A DNA stretch of 64,000 bases, from positions 99,420,860-99,484,859 of the forward strand of contig CM067374.1 of the NCBI GenBank assembly GCA_034401795.1, given 5' to 3'. Made by a program: the position numbers and the translations under genes. The stretch is from Chaetoderma sp. LZ-2023a. Its lineage: Eukaryota; Mollusca; Caudofoveata; Chaetodermatida; Chaetodermatidae. This document shows, one piece after another, positions 12,190 to 23,424 of this stretch. The first letter of the stretch is position 1. The number at the start of each line of letters is the position of its first letter. The notes beneath the pieces were generated by a model. The model searched no databases, was not told the origin of the DNA, and saw only the letters and a list, made by a program, of their open reading frames with translations.

Positions 12190-14383
12190 CAGGAATTGAA
12201 GACCACCGGCGAATGCTGCAACACCATACCAGGCAAGCGGGTAGACTCACCTACAACCTACCCAAGCTCATCAGCGACACTGACACTCAAATATCATACA
12301 AAAAAGCCCTCGGGGAGCAGATAGCTAACATCGACGTCAGCTCTGATCCAAACGAAGCCCTAACCAAAATACGGAAATCTATAGAATCATCAGCTACCAG
12401 CACCATAGGTATTCTTAAAAACAACCAAACAGGTATACTGATGACCCTCTAGTAGTAAAACTGTCAGCAGAGCAGAAAGTATTATGGCTGCGCATCTATC
12501 AAAGTGGCCAAAGTGAAGACCGCACCAAACTACGCCGGGAGCGCAATAACATTCTGCGCCACACTAGTGAATGCTTAAAAGATCCTGCTATTCCATAAGC
12601 AGACTCCCTAGCAGATGAAATGACTGCCACAGATGACTGTCACAAAATGTTTTGGGCAGCCTGAGCCCTGAGCGTTACTGACTACACACCACCACTCACT
12701 GTACATAGCTCTGAAGGACACTTTATCAGGACTGACCAGGGAAAAGCTACGGCGATTCGAAAATGGTTCAAGGAACAGTTCACTGACAACGATGATGACC
12801 CCCTTGCACCTGTTCTCAGGAGAACCCAGACCATTACTAACACCAATTAAAACAGCAGAAGTTAAGAAAACACTTAAAGCCCGGAAAAATGGACGTGCAT
12901 CTGGACCTGATGGCATGAGCAATGAACTATTCAAATATGCAAGTGACATTATCTCAAAACGCACCTAATCAATTCAGCTTTTATGCACCACCTTCCCATC
13001 AACACTGTAGGCCAAGACACCGTTATCGCACTATCCAAGTCTAATCAGCCACCTGCCCCTTGCCCCCACCAGCCAATCTGCAGCCCATTGTGCTCCTCAA
13101 CAGCATACAGAAAATCCTATCCAATGTTACTCTATGCCGCATCTGAGACAAGATCGACTACTTCAACGGATCATGTCAAAGTGCCTTCAAACATGGACGC
13201 AGCTGTGCAGACATTGTATGGGCTCAACGCATGCTTGTGTCGGTAGTCATGTCCAAACACTGGGACTCCCACAAAATGGGCATTGACATGTTATGAACCT
13301 TCAACACAATTAAACACTTAAAGATCCTAGATGTACTATGCCAGGCCAGTTGCAATGAAGATGAGCTACGACTAGTAAGGCTAATGCCTGAAGACACCAA
13401 GCTGAGAGTGTGAGTCAATTCAGTGAAGTCTGTAGAGTTTGAGACATCAATCAGCTCCCCACAGGGAGATGGGCTATCGCCGGTGCTTTTCACCTGCTAC
13501 CTTGCTGCCGCCTTGAGATCTGCACAGGAAGGTTCCACAAGACCAAACCCCACCCCCAGTGTAAATAATGTGTATGCTGCTAGAGATGGAATATGCCAAC
13601 GATGTGGACTTCATAGATGAAGAAAAGAAACCGCTTGACGAACTTCTCCCAATAGCTGCAAGCAAACTAAAAATTGAGAATCTTTTTATGAATGAATCCA
13701 AAACAGAGTTCACTCACATATACCTATCTACAAAGCATGCAACTAAAGAAAATTATGACCCACTTCGAGATGGCGATCCATGGAGGAAGAGTAAAATCCT
13801 GGGCTCACTGCTTTGCAGTACTGCTGATATTGCTGCACGCTGCGTCATAGGGAACATAGCTTTCCAGTCCTTCTGGACGCTATGGATTCATAGATCAAAG
13901 ATGCCCTTGATAAAAAGGCAATGTTTATACAATGCAAGCTGCATATCCTTGGTGCTGTATAACGGTAGCAGCTGGGCAGCTCCAAAGGCAAATCTAGACA
14001 AACTCGATACCTGCCACCGCAAACACCTACACACCATCACTGGACACCGATGGCCAGACAGCATAATTTCCAATGATGCACTATACAAGATGTGTAATAT
14101 GTCACCGCTGTCTGTAAAATTTGCCCAGCAAAGATGGTCCATGTTTGGCCATGTGCTAAGGATACAAGAAGAGACACCAGCACAGAGAGCCTTGGAATTC
14201 ACCCTACTTGGAGCCAGCAAATACAAAGCCACGGGAGGACGTCATTGCATAAAACTGCTAAGCATGCTACGAGCTGACCTCAAGAAAGCAGGACTCAGTA
14301 CACTCAAGTCAAGAATGGACCTGAGGAAGCTAAGGATTTCGGCTGAGGACAAGACACAGTGGGCAAAAGCGAAAAAGGACTGA
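12190..14383 (+). pseudogene. Reverse transcriptase and C-terminus of LINE copy B
   Basis: Linker (AGRLTYNLPKLISD...) at 12240, then KARKNGRASGPDGMSNELFK near 12880, SSPQGDGLSPVLFTCYL near 13450 and the active-site box as YANDVDF near 13593 (canonical Y-A-D-D; the first catalytic D is N here). A 271-codon open frame (13568-14383) carries the remaining thumb and C-terminus: SWAAPKANLDKLDTCHRK, HTITGHRWPDSIISNDALY, RWSMFGHVLRI, and the final EDKTQWAKAKKD. Several stops and frame changes lie between 12440 and 13560. The mutated catalytic box plus these breaks show that it is inactive. Confidence 0.85.
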
Positions 14384-14447
14384 TTGCAGCTGTAGGATGG
14401 TTCTACTACTACAGCCGCAGAATACAGTAATCATACATACAGTCAAA

Positions 14448-15171
14448 TCATAAATATCTAAGAAAGAACTTTTGAATTGGACTGATCAAGCCATACTACA
14501 ACAAAAACACTGAGGCAATAACAAGCCAATGGCTTATGCCTCGTAAAATGATAATGATGAAGTACTTTATTGATGAAGCAAAACTCAGACTCGCTCCTTT
14601 TTAGCATGTAGAAGCAGATTTCAATGACAATTTGTCTATGGAGCATATTGACCAGGAAGCCAAGGAATGGCAAGGATCCGCTTGTGTAGTTGGCCTTCTG
14701 CATGCAGGGCTCTGAGAAATAGGTAACTGGCAGTATTGTCACATGTATATGGAAGGTGTTGAATGTGATTTAATTCGCTCTATAGAACTCTTCGATGTTT
14801 GTGACATGTATCACAATCTGCTGTTGTTGTGTCGAGTTAATCCTGTCTATCAGACAGCAGGCCCTTGAGACGAACCTCCTTCTGGAGTTGATTCCTATTC
14901 TTACATTTAGTAATTGTACTGTATCATGATTGTTGTTTACCGCACTTATATATTTATCTATGTGTAGCGAAAAATGGAAACAAATTGTTTGTGTACATGT
15001 TTATCAGTGTACCGTTAAGTAATTTCATTAATAGTCCCTTGTTTTGTGTACAAGTACATTAGCACATTGCTAATGTTCATATTGTTAGTATGGCATGGGT
15101 ACTTTAGCTCAATTGCTTTGTTTCCTGTTTGTTTCACCCTGATTCCCATTCACACGCTGAGTCATTTTGCA
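14448..15171. other. Non-coding stretch, nothing recognised
   Basis: AT-rich sequence with no frame above about 90 codons that looks like protein. No repeat structure was noticed. Confidence 0.5.
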
Positions 15172-16004
15172 TCATTGCCTGTTTGCCCTGGGAATTTTCT
15201 CCCATAATTCCAATCGACTGGGTTGTTTCAGACCGCTTGAACTCAATAGAGCTTCATCCGTAACTTTTAGCTTACTTGGATCCAGAATCGCCTGTATGCA
15301 GTTATCTCCATCTGTTTCAAGGCCAAGTTGTTTCAAGCAGCTGTATATCCTCTTGATAAGATGTCTGTAGTGGAGTGCAGCTCTGGGCATACAAGAAGGA
15401 AATATACGAGAGTTTCATCCTCGGTTTTACATAATGGACAAATAATTGGCACCCTTCTACTCCGTGGCGTGCCGCCAAGCAAATGATATCTTTGCACTAA
15501 CAATTTAGCTTGAATGATGGCTTTATACACTGAAATCTTATCCGTTTTACAGCTTTCCCACATTGTGTGCGCTTTTCCCACTTCACAGGAATTTATGTTG
15601 AGGTACTGCAGTGTTTTCCTCTCAGCAGCTTCTTCCTTTAGTTTCCTGTACCAATGGGCATGAACCTGAGCTGACACCAGTTCTTTCCACTTCACTTTGC
15701 TCGGTAACTCTTTCAAAAGACTATATGCTGAAGGCAAACTATACATATTGAGGATTTGCTTCGTTTTCACCACCAAACTGTGTGATGGACTCATCACACA
15801 TTTTGGTGGTGAAAACGAAGCAAATAGCTTAATATCCAATTGTCTCTCGATTATATCCTTCTCTACAGAACCTTCTCTACGCAGCATGTTCATGAAAGAC
15901 GTCAGAATCCTTTTATGTAGTTGACCTTCAAGGCTTCTAAAGATGTAATCTCCAGCGCAACAACAACAACAACAAATGTAAACTTCCGGTAAAGATTTTG
16001 GCAC
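15172..16004 (-). mobile_element. LINE ORF2 C-terminal fragment with zinc-knuckle motif
   Basis: The minus-strand frame of 223 codons contains a KWKELVSAQVHAHWYRKLKE-type segment, LQYLN, AKLLVQRYHLLGG and CPLCKTEDETLVYFLLVCPE, the C-P-x-C...E...F-L-L-x-C-P knuckle found at the C-terminus of many LINE ORF2 proteins. A second frame (15390-15172) continues the same protein after a frame change. A short inverted repeat (CTTCGTTTTCACCACCAAA / TTTGGTGGTGAAAACGAAG) lies at 15758-15822. The RT core is absent. Confidence 0.7.
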
Positions 16005-16199
16005 GTTTAAACACGCAACATTCTGTAATCTTTGCTAGTAAGACTGTTACAAACATTTTCACCGAAGGTACATATTGTGGACCCCATTTCATAGTGGTAA
16101 GCTTGTTTTAATCTTGTTTGCGTTTTTGATTTATCAACGCGTTACCAGTTTCCGTGTGGGGTCAGTGATCCAAACTCCGTGCTAATCCAAACTCCGCAG

Positions 16200-16440
16200 C
16201 ACTGCTTTGGTTTCAAGATATATTGACTATCACACATAATAATATGAAATTTGTAATATAAAATATCCATGTAAATGTATATAAATGTCATATGTATAAA
16301 CATAATATAAATTTATGTAATATCATAATGATAATATGTCAAGGGTCCACCGCATCATAGGCCTTGCATTTGGTGGATGCCAGTATTAAATTGTTAAATT
16401 ATTTACCTATATGGAAATAAAGAATCTTGAATCTTTAAAT
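16200..16440 (+). mobile_element. LINE 3' end (non-coding), plus-strand copy
   Basis: AT-rich tract, then AAGGGTCCACCGCATCATAG, GGTGGATGCCAGTATTAAAT and GGAAATAAAGAATCTTGAAT. The same sequence is present in inverse orientation at 16681-16733 plus 22243-22430, which shows that this is a mobile 3' end and not unique DNA. AATAAA followed by GAATCTT-type repeats is typical of a LINE terminus. Confidence 0.65.
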
Positions 16441-16680
16441 TATGTGTTGCCTAGTGGGTGAGCACAATATGCTACCCACTACCCAGTCATTTCAAAAGAA
16501 TGGTCGAATATCACCTGTGTAACAATCACGCCGGCATGTATCGTCCAGTAAGCTGTTTTCGAGTGTCATCTGTATCCATACTAATACTGAACATCACGCC
16601 CATTTCAAAGGTACATACTTTTAATTATATCACATGCGCATCGCTTAGGTGACGTCAACAAATCATGTGTCTCTAAATAG

Positions 16681-16733
16681 ATTCAAGATTCTTTATTTCC
16701 ATATAGGTAAATAATTTAACAATTCAATACAAG
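16681..16733 (-). mobile_element. LINE 3' end, first half, split by the MULE
   Basis: Inverse copy of the terminus at 16200-16440, running to CAATACAAG at 16725-16733. The missing continuation (CATCC...AAGGCAAGGCCTATGATG) resumes at 22252, immediately after a second CAATACAAG. The 5.5 kb between them is therefore an insertion. Confidence 0.8.
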
Positions 16734-16880
16734 GGTCTCAGGTGATTTCGGCAGCCGTGTAATTTCGGCAGCCGCAAATATCAATTCGTTTTCGGCAGCC
16801 TACCGAGACGCAAATATGGTGCATAAAAACATTACATTTTCGGCAGCCTCTCACATTATTACATTTTCGGCAGCGTGTTT
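16734..16880. repeat. Left terminal and subterminal repeats of the MULE
   Basis: Five copies of TTTCGGCAGC(C/G) at roughly 16746, 16765, 16789, 16846 and 16864, separated by 10-50 bases of AT-rich DNA. Clustered short repeats just inside the ends usually act as transposase-binding sites. Confidence 0.8.
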
Positions 16881-17339
16881 AACATCGTTATATTGCTGTA
16901 AAATATTGTAATGTTATGAATGTTATTAAAATTGTTTTACCGGCGATCTGTATAAGTCTGTCTATGTCTAATAATATTTCCTTTTTTTAGGTTAATGCCG
17001 TGATTAAGTAACCATAGATCTGAAATTCATAGACCTCGTTTTAATTGATGTTTGAAATGTTGAGTATTTTTAAATAAAAATTTCAATTTCCAGTGGAATC
17101 GGTTTCAAAATATAGAACAGTTTTCCTGCATAGCTGTCATAAATTTGAGACACGAATGTTAATATGTTTAATAGGTTTCGCCTAGTTCGTTTCATCTAAT
17201 ATATATACATATTTATTTATTTGTATATAATATGTATACATATTGATTACTCACGACTCTCACCACGAGGTCAGCCAAATTGAGAGCCAGGTTAGTATGA
17301 ACAAGTGCATGAACGTGCAAAGATAATTTAGTGAACCAT

Positions 17340-17545
17340 TTGAAAACACATTATTATTATTATTATTATATAGTTAGGCTATCACTTTATCATTATCTCT
17401 GAAATTAAAAATATTATAATACGATAAATGATTCAACATCCTTACTTGATTATTATTATTATTATTATATAGTTAGGCTACCACGTTATCATTATCTCTG
17501 AAATTAAAAATATTATAATACGATAAATGATTCAATTTCATTTAC

Positions 17546-17578
<33 letters not shown>

Positions 17579-17580
17579 AC
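17340..17580. repeat. ATT microsatellite with a tandem ~103 bp duplication
   Basis: (ATT)n followed by ATATAGTTAGGCTA and ~65 further bases is repeated twice (17348-17436 and 17450-17537), then a third, longer (ATT)n run at 17548-17577. It lies inside the MULE, downstream of the transposase stop codon. Confidence 0.8.
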
Positions 17581-17962
17581 TGACTAGCATATTTTAGAGA
17601 CCATATTTTACCACTGAAAAAAACCATGATAAACCATCACAACCTGTCTTACGCCACCACAGCCTCCACCTCATTCCCATCTCTGTGTCGCCTTGGGCAA
17701 ATCAGATGGCTCCCTTGCACTAGCAGGTCCTGAATCGATAGCCTACTCTCTGAGTAGGCTGTCCAGAGATCTACCAGCTTCTCATTCACCACCACAGCTC
17801 CATGGCGCTGATGTCGTGACGGGTCCTGACGCAACACCAACGTCATCTGCATTGTGATCAGCTTCGCCTCCTTGTGCAGCAAGCTACACAGCAGATAGAA
17901 TGGAAGTTGACCTGTTGAAATACAATAGATAAAGCGATCGACCACAATTCCATAACATGATA

Positions 17963-19536
17963 CAGGGTTCGCACGGGTCATGGAAATCCTGGAAAGTCAT
18001 GGAATTTGAAAATCTAAATTCCAGGCCTGGAAAAGTCATGGAAATTTGTCAATTTGATAAAAGTCATGGAAAAGTCATGGAAAATGATAATCTCCCTAAA
18101 TAAAAATAAAATCTGATGGCATACAAATGTGAAATGGGGAAATAAAGCTCGGAAATACACATTTCCATACCTTTATCGCAGCGATCACATGATTTCATTC
18201 ATTATCAAAGTCATATGTCCAACCAAAATAAAATGACCCAAAACAACGTAAGAAATAAAATGAGGTTAAATCCCTTCTTATGTTGGTAGGCCATATTAAA
18301 CTCTTTTGTGATTGGAGGCATTCCACTGAACTATATCTGGACTGGAAGGAGGCCTCCCAAATAAAAACGGGTTTTGTAACGCCGCGAATGCGAATATCCC
18401 AAATTAATAATAAATATGTACAGAAGAGAATGTTTTAAAAACAATTTGAGCAATAAATTCACTATTTACTACTCAGCGTATGCATTCGGCAGTATATTTA
18501 GTGGCAAGATTTTTGTTCATTTGGGCGATTTCGTCCCGGCCGAATTGGTTACATTATGATAATTAGATGGCGATGATATCTCGGTCTCGCTAGCGTATGG
18601 AGATTCCCCTGTATATTAAACGTATTTCTTGCTCAAAGATGGTGTTATGCATTCTATTACGGTTAAAGTATGAAATAAACTTGTTAATGTTAAAAGAATA
18701 ACAAGATATTTAGCCGATAAAGGTTTATAATTATTTTGAATCTAGCGGTAAAGTTACCAATTTTCGTTTGTCTGATAAATATGTTTTGCAATATTTCTAA
18801 ACTCTGATTGCGTATTATATTCATGTATACAGCTTTTTTGGCTCATATTTTCAAATTTTCCCATGTGTGTTATCTATTAGTGCGCAACATATTCGCGAAA
18901 GTAACGATTTTATGGATTGGATTTCAATTTTTTTCTTGAACACCTTGTCCAAATAGAAGCCTCGGCTCTAAGCCTTAAATTTGTTCAAATAAATTTCAAA
19001 GAAAATGTCAATTTGCAGACCAAGTGAAGACTATTTTATAAAAAATGTTCAACAATAGTCTTCTCTTGGTCTGCAAATGGACATCTCTCAAGACCACGCG
19101 TGACAGAAGCTGGCTTTGGCTGATATGAGTGTTAAAGGGTTAATAGACAATTTTTGGGGTCAAAATCTTAGATTTTTTACAAAATTTACTAGAAATGCCC
19201 ATAGTGCTTCTTACCATTTTGACTGATTTCAACCAAGTTAGGCTGAAAGGATACTACATGTATGATCATAGGCTCTAGAACTTACATTCAGAATTTTTAT
19301 TCGTCAATTTTTTATGTAAACCTCAGATTTTATTAAAAATGTACCGGATATTCTCACATGTTGACCCTTTGCCCTAGATAAAGTGAATTCCATATGATTC
19401 ACTATATGCTGTTGAACATTTTGAAACAAATTTGACTGTCTGACCTAGCTATTGATTCTTGGAGGTCATGGAATTTCTTAATTTTAGTCATGGAAAAGTC
19501 ATGGAATTTCAAATACTGAAAGGTGTACAAACGCTG
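17963..19536. mobile_element. 1.57 kb non-autonomous DNA transposon in the MULE intron
   Basis: Starts CAGGGTTCGCACGGGTCATG and ends AAAGGTGTACAAACGCTG, imperfect terminal inverted repeats of the form CAGGGTTCGTACAC. ATGATA occurs on both sides (17957-17962, 19537-19542), a 6-bp target duplication. Near each end lie runs of TCATGGAAAAGTCATGGAA. It has no coding capacity. Related ends occur at 23000/25113 and 27245/28456. It lies wholly inside the last intron of the MULE transposase and carries a family A hairpin of its own. Confidence 0.8.
18970..19143. repeat. Hairpin MITE, family A (inside the intron transposon)
   Basis: Arms GTCAATTTGCAGACCAAG and CTTGGTCTGCAAATGGACA, with the centre largely deleted compared with other copies; right end GGCTGATATGAGTGTTAAAG then GGTTAA. 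This is the leftmost family A copy in the window. Confidence 0.8.
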
Positions 19537-20524
19537 ATGATAATCATTATTAAAGAAATATTATATAACAATATCAATTTAAATAGTATCTTTGTTATTG
19601 TTACCTTTCTTGGCCCGATGATTTAGGCGATAGTGCCAACCCTCCACGTCATTGTTGGTCCTGACGTGTTGGTTGAAAACCACCCAATCAATGGGAGAAA
19701 AGATCGCCCCATCTATCCACTGTGTCCTCATATAGTCAGCCAGCTGCAACAAGGCGACACAATCTGGACCAATGCCTTCTATGAGCATGTCGAACATCTC
19801 CCTTATATGTGGATGAGGCAGAAGCGGCAATGACATAAGACGACGACATATCTGAATAAAAAAACCCGTAACATTAATATTAAACAATTTTACCTCAGGC
19901 AACGTCAACAAACACAACAAAACAACATTAATAATAATAATTACCTCATTAGTCCCTTCATCATCGACATATATGCGCTGCAATCCCAGCTCCTGCACCT
20001 TACGCCAGATCGACTGAAACATAAATGCCAAATTAATTTATTAATATATATTGTATGTGCCTAAACTAATTATCGACAATGACAATAATACCAATCGACG
20101 CACCCGATCTGACGAATGAATGGATGCTAAAAAGTTGCATGCATGCGCGACATATAATTTGACCAGTCTTATACCTGCGTCCTCGATGTCTGGCATATGA
20201 ACAACCGCGACATCGGCTATCGCCTCTGGCACATCGGCTGCAATAGCCGCTGCAACATCTGCAAGAGCAAGAAAGATTTTGAGAAGTAATTATTTCAAAA
20301 CAATATATATAGAGACGATGAGCATCCAAACTTTACTCATGTTGGCTTGCTGTTGTTTCTGATAGCATACGCATCAAACACAAATCAGTTTTTGATATTT
20401 CTAAGTAATGCCGTGATTTAAAAAGAACAAAGATCACGGTCTTTTGTAAGAAATAAATTATGAGGCCTAATCACATATTTAAAACCTGCACGAAAGAGCA
20501 CCTTTGTCGGGATCTGGTGAATAT

Positions 20525-21005
20525 ATGTGTAGTTATTTTTAACAGAAGCTGTTGCTGCAGATGTCCGCAATAGGTTCCAGTCAAATTATTTTCAAAGTAT
20601 ATGTCCAGAAACTTTATTTAGATAGGTGGTCATTTAATGAATACGTGAGTGTCTACGTGCGTACACGTTCGTCGCCATGTAATATGGTGAAATCTGAATT
20701 TGAATATTTTGAAAATAAATTCCTTGTTAATAAGTAGTGTGTGTAAACTCGCGTTGCTAATCAATACCACTTGGCAATGTGATCCACCAGTGTTGAATAC
20801 CTGTTCCAGTCACATTTTTTCCTAAAAGTCTAGCATGATTTACATTCGTCAATAATTGATTTTCTTTTCTTTAGATAGCTGTTCACTTATTGACTAAGTC
20901 GATTTGTTGGGATAGGTTGAATATTTGTGTAAATATTTTGACCGGACGCTGTTGCTGCCAATACCAGCAACAGGTTCCAGTCAAATTATTTTTTTAAATA
21001 TCCAC
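20525..21005. repeat. Two degenerate family B hairpins inside the MULE
   Basis: At 20540-20610 and 20935-21003: GCTGTTGCTGC ... GCAATAGGTTCCAGTCAAAT and ACGCTGTTGCTGCC ... GCAACAGGTTCCAGTCAAAT. In both, the outer left arm is eroded or altered. The two sit ~390 bases apart in similar surroundings (GGT-GAATAT-TGTGTA upstream of each), suggesting a local duplication. Confidence 0.65.
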
Positions 21006-22159
21006 AATTCCTTTAGATTTATATATATATGGTCGCGTACAATTTGCGTGAAATTAAATTTTGTTACAATTAATTAAAATGTTGAATATTTTGAAATGAA
21101 TTTGTCTGTTAAAGGTTATTTGCTTACACAGTATTACGTCATACTGAAAGTAGTTGCTGTGCATGCGGAATGTGTTGTTCATTCACGCAAGAGATCGCAT
21201 CTTAACATTTTTGGCGTTAAGATAACAGCAGGGATTATAAACTGAGGACATTGTTATCACCCGCCGAGTCTAGCTAGCATGGGCTTTAATTGCAGGAAAC
21301 CATTACAATGGTTGGAATACACACAGACGTGGATTACAAATACACATGTACAATAGAAGGAGCTCTAACCAACCAGCTTTAAGAAACAACATCAACAAAT
21401 CAAAATGCATGTGAAATTGTTGGTCGTACTTGTGATTCAGATCATTTGTTAGTCTGTATTAATCTTTCGACCACTACAGACGTAACATGATAAGAGTTTC
21501 TTGCGGACTTTCGAAATTATTTATATTTTCTAATGAGCATTTCCAAATTTGCTTCAAACATTAGCTATTTGGTAGATCTTAACGAAAATTGGAGGAAATC
21601 TACTCCAAGTCTCAACCTGAAATTTTTTTTTCGAAATTATCATTTTCATGTGATACACAAATTACATGATACACTGATTTTCCAAATTGACGTTGCTTTT
21701 CAAATATGTTACGCTTTAAATATTCTAGAATTTTTAATTTTTTTCCCATAGCCAGTTAATAACATACAATTGAACTAAAATTTGTATTGATTAGAGGCCA
21801 ATCACTTTATTAAAGAAGGATCGATATAGGCCTATGTCTTTATTTCAAAATAACATGAAATTATATTTCACACGTCTTCGTCACGGCGCTTGACTTTCAT
21901 TGCAGCAACTGGCTCTTAGTTCGTTTTGCTCTTAGAGTCGGCATGGCTGAAAAAACAAACATAATAAAATTCGTCAACCAGCAATTAGCAGTAATTAGCT
22001 ATGGATTTCAGTCTATCAGAGTCAATATAACAGAAATATATACTATTACTATGTAATACACACGTATAGTATTAGTATATAATACTGTTATATCGACTCT
22101 GTTAAAGCGACATAGATATAGGGTAACATATAGGTAACACAGGGATAATAATAAAACAC
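21006..22159. other. MULE interior with no recognisable coding
   Basis: Low-GC DNA with short frames. If the element ever carried a complete transposase gene, its N-terminal exons should lie here on the minus strand; I see no zinc-finger or D-box-like segment. Confidence 0.5.
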
Positions 22160-22242
22160 ACTAATATAGGCTGCCGAAAACGGGCTACCGAAAATGTACT
22201 CCAAGCTGCCGAAAATGGTTGGCTGCCGAAATGTCTATACAC
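22160..22242. repeat. Right terminal and subterminal repeats of the MULE
   Basis: GGCTGCCGAAAACGG, GGCTACCGAAAATG, AGCTGCCGAAAATG and GGCTGCCGAAATG: four copies of the terminal motif in the orientation opposite to those at the left end. The last is 10 bases from the 9-bp target duplication. Confidence 0.8.
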
Positions 22243-22430
22243 CAATACAAGCATCCGCCAAAGGCAAGGCCTATGATGCGGTGGACCCTTGACATATAAC
22301 ATAAATTTATAATATTGTGTTTATACATATAACATTTATATACATGTACATGTATATTTTATATTACAAATGACATAGAGTGTGATACAATACATGTATA
22401 AATTATGTTTACATTTAAACAAATTACGTG
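22243..22430 (-). mobile_element. LINE 3' end, second half, split by the MULE
   Basis: Continues the inverse LINE terminus after the second CAATACAAG: GCAAGGCCTATGATGCGGTG, then AT-rich DNA that matches the inverse of 16220-16330. Confidence 0.75.
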
Positions 22431-22990
22431 TGGAGACAATTTATGACAGAACATTTTACATAAAGGGTGGGGTCGAGGAGGGGGGTTTGAGGTAGTTTTA
22501 TCAATCAATAAATCACATTCTATTTTTGTAAGTAGGGTACTAGCCTGTTATGACAGATTTTAAAAACAATTACATTTCCTTATATATCAGCATGATAGTA
22601 ATCTGGGTTTATGTCTGCAGCATAATAGTCGTAATATCCTGGGTCTCCCCTCAAATGATGCTATTGTTGGTGCTTCTATTACATGGGATGGGAGGCTATT
22701 CCACGCCACATTTTACACTACATCTGCAATTTTTTAAAAGATGCACACAGAACAATGGATTATTTTTAACATTTTGATGTCAGTGTAGTGAAAAACATGT
22801 ATTTCCACTATTACTTTTTACCCATGATAAAAATTCTGATAAATTGCTAGGAAATGATGTAAACTAACCCAGTTTTCGCATCGGGCGGCAGCTTCCATTG
22901 CTTTCCTGAGTGGCTTTGCAGATACGTTGCCGTAGCAATAATTTATTTCTGCCAATGCATGAAACTGAGGGATGGGAATTACATAATGGA
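22431..22990. other. Non-coding stretch, nothing recognised
   Basis: Contains a G-rich patch near 22465-22495 (GGGTGGGG...GGAGGGGGG) and otherwise mixed AT-rich sequence without a gene or clear repeat. Confidence 0.4.
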
Positions 22991-23424
22991 AAAGACCTGA
23001 ACTAGCAGGTTTTTGCCATGTATGGAAGTCTGGAAAAAATGTGGAAAATTAGGAAACCTTTTCCAGGGCTGGAAAAAGTATGGGAATTCCAATTTTGGGC
23101 CAACTGGTATGGAAAATGTATGGAAAATTAAAATATCGGCAATCCTAATTTTTCCGACCGCAATCTTTTTGTTTACAAACGAAATCTCGCGTTTCCGCCA
23201 ATCTTGCCAGAGTCTAATTCGATTGGTCCCGGTCTCGTCTTGCAATAGAAAACCGCCTATTATCGGGAACACCTCACGGTTGTTGAGCAATATGTTTCTG
23301 GACATGTTCAAGTACAATGCAATAAAAATGATTGAATCAGCAGTCGTCTATCAAATAGTACAGTTTTAGAAGCCGAAACAATGAAATAATTCGCGAGATT
23401 GCCGTTTTTTGTGATACAGTAAAG

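Larger units (their letters stand above)
9464..14440 (+). mobile_element. APE-type LINE, nearly full length, defective (copy B)
   Basis: Plus-strand ORF2 with endonuclease, reverse transcriptase and C-terminal domains in the expected order, interrupted by a ~1.7 kb unrelated segment (about 10470-12175). It ends in AATACAGTAATCATACATAC, a short CATA tail instead of poly(A). AGTCAAA follows the tail (14441-14447) and also precedes the element (9457-9463), giving a 7-bp target duplication. Two further copies of the same family occur here (9289-9456 and 47901-48567). The clade is not assigned: RT motifs (QGDGLSPVLF, YANDVDF) and the C-terminal HRWPD/GHVLR block recur in a marine-invertebrate LINE group whose name I cannot give with confidence. 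Stops and frame changes are numerous upstream of 13568. Confidence 0.85.
17649..20013 (-). pseudogene. MULE transposase C-terminal half, three spliced exons
   Basis: Exons on the minus strand: 20013-19945, 19852-19605 and 17911-17649 (stop). Each junction has GT/AG ends (TTTCAG | ... GAG|GTAATT; ATTCAG | ... AAAG|GTAACA; TTTCAACAG |). The joined reading continues in one frame: SIWRKVQELGLQRIYVDDEG, CRRLMSLPLLPHPHI, QHVRTNNDVEGWHYRLNHRA, then GQLPFYLLCSLLHKEAKL. TNNDVEGWH is the conserved glutamate-containing end of the MULE DDE domain, and the P-F-Y-L-L-x-x-L-H-x-E-A block is its usual C-terminal helix. The two catalytic aspartates and the zinc finger (FLYWCH type in relatives) are absent. 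An exon-like segment at 20175-20258 has good splice ends but its frame does not join to SIWRKV. Confidence 0.85.
16734..22242 (-). mobile_element. MULE (Mutator-like) DNA transposon, defective
   Basis: Bounded by an exact 9-bp target duplication CAATACAAG (16725-16733 and 22243-22251), the size expected for Mutator-like elements. Both ends carry inward-oriented copies of TTTCGGCAGCC (about five on the left, four on the right), and the two ends share GATTTCGGCAGCC / CATTTCGGCAGCC close to the terminus. Inside, on the minus strand, lie spliced exons of a MULE-type transposase C-terminal half (17649-20013). No N-terminal or first catalytic-aspartate region was found between 20260 and 22160, so the copy has lost the 5' half of its gene. 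Its last intron holds a second transposon. Confidence 0.85.

Noticed and set aside
20175-20258. Additional upstream exon of the MULE transposase
   Set aside because: The splice ends look good, but in the frame needed to join the next exon it contains a stop; joined in its own open frame it leads to a stop in the next exon.
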